NCBI RefSeq assembly: GCF_029227915.1
Contig: NC_079879.1
Span: 16,304,001 to 16,368,000, forward strand
From: Hydractinia symbiolongicarpus
Lineage: Eukaryota > Cnidaria > Hydrozoa > Anthoathecata > Hydractiniidae
Direction: 5' to 3'
Length of the DNA: 64,000 nt
Shown: positions 15,201-21,200 of the stretch, in pieces
Numbering within the stretch: position 1 is the stretch's first letter
Layout: each line of letters starts with the position of its first letter
Position numbers and translations under genes: made by a program
The notes under the pieces: model-generated
What the model saw: the letters and a program-made list of their open reading frames with translations, nothing else
Database searches by the model: none
What the model was told of the DNA's origin: nothing

Positions 15201-18200
15201 GTTTAAAACAAGACTAATAACAGAATGTTGAGGTAAAGCAAAATGAAGCAGGTCTATCAATATGGGGAGAACAATCCAATTCTGAGAAATGATATAATAG
15301 CTAAGCCATTCTGCTCCTCCAGTTCCACAAAAAATTTGACAAGTGATTTCCAAACTTGGTACTCTGAATTTGTTTTTCATTTAGATTAACATGGAACATA
15401 CTTTAGTTTTGATATTAAAAAATAATTTTAAATGCAATAATGCCAACAGTATATTGCTTGTTCTGCTTGTGAGTGCAATTATGCAGACTTGTTTAATCTG
15501 TGTCTTATTGATGTAAGACACAGATTAAATGTTTACTTCTGCACCTGTAAAGGATCACATGGCTAGGTATCTACTGTAATACACAATTACCAACTACAAA
15601 GTGACAGTGTTCATGATATCTTAGTTTACGTTATTCTTTATCTGGGTCAAGAGTCGGTGATGTCAGGTTGACTTTGAATAGGCTTTCGTTGGTTAATTTC
15701 TTCACAATAGAACAAAAATGATTATTATTCCCGGAGTTTGTGATCGTTATGTTTCTTAGGAAAGTATAACTGCTAGCCTATTGAAAGTAACAATCTTACA
15801 TGTTTGACAATGTTATTTGAAACGCTGGTATAGTCGTCTTTTGGAGAAAAATAAAATAAGTAAAAGATAAAAATCTTTGACATAACAGATTTTTTTCTAA
15901 GTAATGATTTTCATAATCCAAAAAGTTGTCATTATTAGCTGTTGTTCAACTTTCCATAATTTGATTTATGCATAAATATTGTCTGTTCTAAAAGTAGTCA
16001 TATAAATATTGATTGTTTATTCCACAAGTAGTTATAACATTCCAGCCCGTTAAAATTGCTACTATGCTTATTATCCAAAACAGCAACCCCTGTGTGGCGT
16101 ACTGGGGCAAAGGAATTTTGTTACTTCACATTTGTTTTTATAATTTTTATATTTAATGATAACTCCAAAACAAAATTATTGAAGCTTGGGCCGCGCAATT
16201 TATGGCGTAGGTGGTTTTTCCTTATTAATAGGCCTGATAAAGGATAAGAAACATTTTTTAATAAAAAAATAATTCTACTAACCAAGAAGCATACTGATCA
16301 ACCAGCTGTAAAAATGGACTGCTTTTCGAGAATTTTGACAAATAGAATTCAGAATAGATGCTGCAGTTCTTCTTGTGGTAGCAGACAATGATTTTAAATT
16401 AGGAAGAAATGTTTTCAGTAAAATCTAAGAATAGATAAAAATAGAACATACAGCATTGTTCCGAAATGTCCTTGCGGACTCAAATTGTGACATTTTCTTC
16501 AATTCTTAAAGCTTAAGATTGCTTATTTGTGAAAGGAGAAAAATTCCCTACACCAAAACAACTGCTAAGAATTCTTCATTTAAAATGTTTTTCACGTAAA
16601 TGGATAACAAAACGACTTGTATGATGCTCTCTTCTCTCTAAAAGACAACTAAATCATCAAGAAATACAAAAACAAGTTCTATGTAAAGGATACCTACTTA
16701 CAGCTGAACACCCTCCCTCCCCATGCCCGATTTTGTTTCTATTTTTCTAACCCACTCTCCTTTAACAGCCAAAGTCATTTATGGATGACCCCAAAGAAGA
16801 AATTAACTGATTTTATTAAACAAATGTTTTGCTATTTATTTTTTGCTGTTCATTCTATGAGTGTGTTTCAAAGTTGTATTTTTTAAACATATTTACCTTA
16901 ATATCTAATTCAGTCATAAAGTTACCAAGAACAGGACACAGTTTCAACATCATGGTGGCCAAAACCTCTTGAACCGAGTCATCATTTCGTTTAGCTATTT
17001 TAACGATACAGGGCAGCAAGTTGGCAACATAAGGTCTGAAACATACAGGAAACTTTCACTAACATTTTGAAATAGTGCTAGCAATTTGACGGAGAGTGTA
17101 TATCTTTATTGCACAATATAAACGATTATGCTTGTTGGTTTTAGTGTATGTGCTTCTGATTTAAGTCTTCTTATGGATCATTTAACTTGCATTATATATA
17201 TAAACACAACATATACGAACCTGCATTTATGAGCTCGTATTAAGTGACAGGTATCACCAAATCTTTGTAAGGCTGCACGCAATGATCGTGGTGATCCATT
17301 CTGTAAAAGCATAAAAGCAGATTAATCACCTTTAAAATGTAATAGTTCTGCAGCTTTTAAGCCAGCAGACCTAAAAGTAGGTTTTTTGTTGTCAATTACT
17401 ACGTAGGCTAGTGCAGTATTGTATTGTAGCATAGTTGTGCAGAATATTTTAGGGTTGTTAATTGTTGCGGACAGAACTACTGTGTTGAACAAGGCATAGA
17501 AACCAGATATTTGCATGATTAAATCAAATTTTGCATTAATTTCTTTGGCTTAGTTTACCAATTACAACAACCATAACTAATTATTTTTATACCTTGTCAA
17601 CGACCTAAAGTTTTGTGAAGCTAGCTTTATTCATTTTGAAAAATATGTGATGCTCTCTAGGAAAATCGACTGCTTTTTTTTAAAAAACAATAGAATTCCG
17701 TATTTCGTATTTTCAAAAATACAAATTGCGTATTTAAAAATACGTGTATTTTTTTAAAAACCGTATTTTGTATTTTCAAAAAATACGAAAATTTGTATTA
17801 AAAAATACGCATATTTTTAAATACGAAATTCGTATTAAAAAAATACATGTACTTCTAAAAATACGTATTTCTAAAAATACGCATTTCTAAAAATACGCTG
17901 TAATTTAAAATACAAAGAGGAAAAAAAGTAATGTCTGGTTAGGGTTTGTCTCATTTTTGATACGAATTGAAAGTTGCTGCATTTCATTCATTTCCAGAAA
18001 ACATCCCTGTTTCATGATAAAATGACAAGAAAACGTCTCTGCGAAGCTCCAAAGTTGCCGTTTTCTCTTTAAAATGACAGGAAAACGTCCCTTCTAAGCT
18101 TTAAAGTTGCCGTATTTCATTCTAAAATGACAAGCAACCGTCCCTACGAACCTTTAATGTTGCCATTTTTCATTCTAAAATGACTAGAAAACGTCCCTGC

Positions 18201-21200
18201 AAAGCCTCAAAATTGTCCTATATCATTCTAAAATGACGAGAAATCATCCCTGCAAAGCTTCAAAGTTTCCGTATTTCTTTCTAAAATGACGAGTAAACGT
18301 CCCTGAAAAGTTTCAACATTGCCGTATTTCACTCTAAAATGACGAGAAACTTCCCTGTGAAGCTTTAAAGTCTCCATATATCACTCTAAAACGACAAAAA
18401 CATGTCCCTGCGAAACTTAAAAGTTGCCGTATATTATTCTAAAATGACAAAAAACGTCCCTTCGAAGCTTCAAAGTTGCCGTATTCCTTTGTAAAATGAC
18501 GAGAAAACGTCCTGCGAAGCTCTAAAGTTGCTGTATTTCATTCTAAAATAACGAGAAAACGTCCCTGCGAATCTTCAAAGTTGCCATATTTCTTTCTAGA
18601 ATGACGAGAAAACGCCCCTGTGAAATCATTGAGCCAATTAAAAACCTATTAAAACCAAACTTGTAAAATTGAGTAATTGTTTTATTCAACCACTTACTTG
18701 ATACACGTAACATTTCAAAAAATACGAAATTCTATTTTTAAAATTAGAATTTCGTATGCTCTATATTTAAAAATAGAATTTCGTATTTTTCATTTTTAAA
18801 AAAAATGAAATTCTTATTTCGTATTTTTCAAAAATACGAAATACGAATTTTCGTATTTTTAAAAATAGAATTTCGATTTTTAAAAAGAAGAAAATACGCG
18901 TATTTTAATTTACGAAATCCGTATTTTTTAATACAAAATTTCCGTATTTCGTATTTTTAAACACGGAAAGAGAAGTGGTTGATTTTCCTAAAGTGCATCA
19001 CATATAACTAAATGGAAAATAGTTGTTATTTACACTGTGTTTTAGGTTCCATTTGGAGGTCATTTTTGCTTCAATAATTCTTTACTTCCATTGCTTTCTG
19101 CTGCTGTACGTGAAAGTAATGTGTTTTTAGCCAGTCTCTAAATTTGGTGTAGAACTTCCTGCTAGAATGGCTGGTTTACTTAAAACAAAAATGAAATAAA
19201 AAACCCTACCTTTTTTATCTCTTTGTACAATTCAACTTGAACCCGTCCAATGTTAGAATCAAGAAATGCCTAAACAGTAGCATAAACCAACTAAACGTAG
19301 ATATATGAAACTTATTTTACAACTACACAGAAAAAATGCTTATTATTAAAAAAGTAGTCAAAAATTGAAAAAAATTATATTATATTGTTGTCCAGTACCT
19401 CAAAGATTGCGAATATTTTTTTTATTGACAAAAAATAACTGATTTATATTTAAAGATCAATAGGGCGCTAACTGGTTATTTTTTAATTGCAGAAGCGAAG
19501 TACAGCAGTAATAATTTCTCTATAATAATAGCTGTACTTTGTCTGTCTGTCCGCAAGAAAATTGTTGTGCAACGGGCACACGAAATAGCGTATCGTTTAA
19601 AAACGGACAACCCCGTGGATTTTTCCACGAGTTAACGACTAGTCTAGTCATAAAAGGATAATTAATTTTCATTTTATTATCAAGGCACACACACATTTTA
19701 GCACAAATGCTTGGCGACTATGAGGCTTTATAAAGCGTTACCTCTTTTTGACAGCTAAAAAATCTAATAAAGGTTGTGCCTGAATCAGCAGTTACTTGTA
19801 CAACATGTTTAGCAGGTCTTTTAAGATTTTAATATCAGAAAAGGAAAAATATTATATTTAGTTTACATTTCCTCATTTATTAAGGTGTATATTAGTTAAA
19901 GTGGCTACAAAACGGCTGTTGGTTTTCGACTTTAGTGACTAACAGGAAAGTAGGGTTAATGGTGGTGAAAAAGTTTATAATCACTGAGGACAAAAACAAC
20001 ATCTTAAATCATTTCAAATATAACTTTGGGTATCTAAATATAACTAAAAATGGCAGCAAAGTCTCTGCATGACATCCATAATTTTTTTCGATACAAGGAC
20101 TTACTTTGCTTTAACTGAGGTTTTCTAATAAAATAAACTTTAAACTTTTTAAGCTAGCTAGTTAGCTATATCCTTCGAAATTTTGCAAAGAAACTTATGA
20201 GTTTATTGCACAAGTAGCCAGTCGAAGCAACATCGATGATTTTAAAATCTTTTAAGAACTATTAATATCTTTTTAGAGCCCACTTTTTGACAGATACAGC
20301 TCCTCATGTTGTCTCTTTAGAAAAAAAAAGAAAAATTGCAAAATTCATCATAAGAAAATAATTTTTCATAAACAGGTTGTCTAGACATTTATTTGGTACT
20401 AAAGTGTGTAAAATTTCTTGCACATTGACCTTTTGAGGGGTCCGTTTATGACATGCCACTCTTTAGAATGTGCAGGGATTGAGTTTATTGAATTGTTTGT
20501 AGCCCCTTTAATATAATGTATAATTTTACAGAATAAATGTTGAATGTATTGTTCTTTGCAACTCATTCTTTATTTCTTTTGAAAAAAAGAGAAAAGACTG
20601 TAGAGGGTATAAATACACAAACTTGTTTTTTCTTACCTTGCTGTGCAAAAACTGTGTCAATATATATATAAATTTTGCAGCCTTGAAAAAATAAAATTCA
20701 TGAAGTAAATCACAAAAATTTTAGTGGGGTTGTGAGGCCTGGACATGAATTGCTTGACAATTGACTTCAAACAAATGCTGATTGCATAATGGAAACAAGT
20801 AATTGGGCTAAATTTCCTGAGACACAAAATAAAAGTATATTTTCCTGTTGACATGAAGTAAATCACACAAATTTGAGTGGGGTTACACAGGTCTTCACAT
20901 GAAATGCTTGACACATTCCACACAGGCATATTCCCCCTGTTGACTATAACAGAATCAGACAAGTTACCACAAAATTTAGAGCTTTCACACATGTTCATGT
21001 TATCCAACAAGTAATTAATTGATCAGGGGACAATGTGCTAATTCTAAGTCTACAAAAAATATAAGAAGATTTTTCATCTAGTAGTTTAAGAGTTTTCACC
21101 TTCATAATCCTATTAATGCATTCTCCTGCAACTAAACGAACATCACCCTCACCATCGTCACAACACACAAGTAAAAGCTCCATTGCCAATGTTAATAATT

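Noticed and set aside
20657-21189. Two overlapping minus-strand ORFs near HTT exon 3
   Set aside because: One is exon 3 read through its donor; the other is intronic with no conserved residues.
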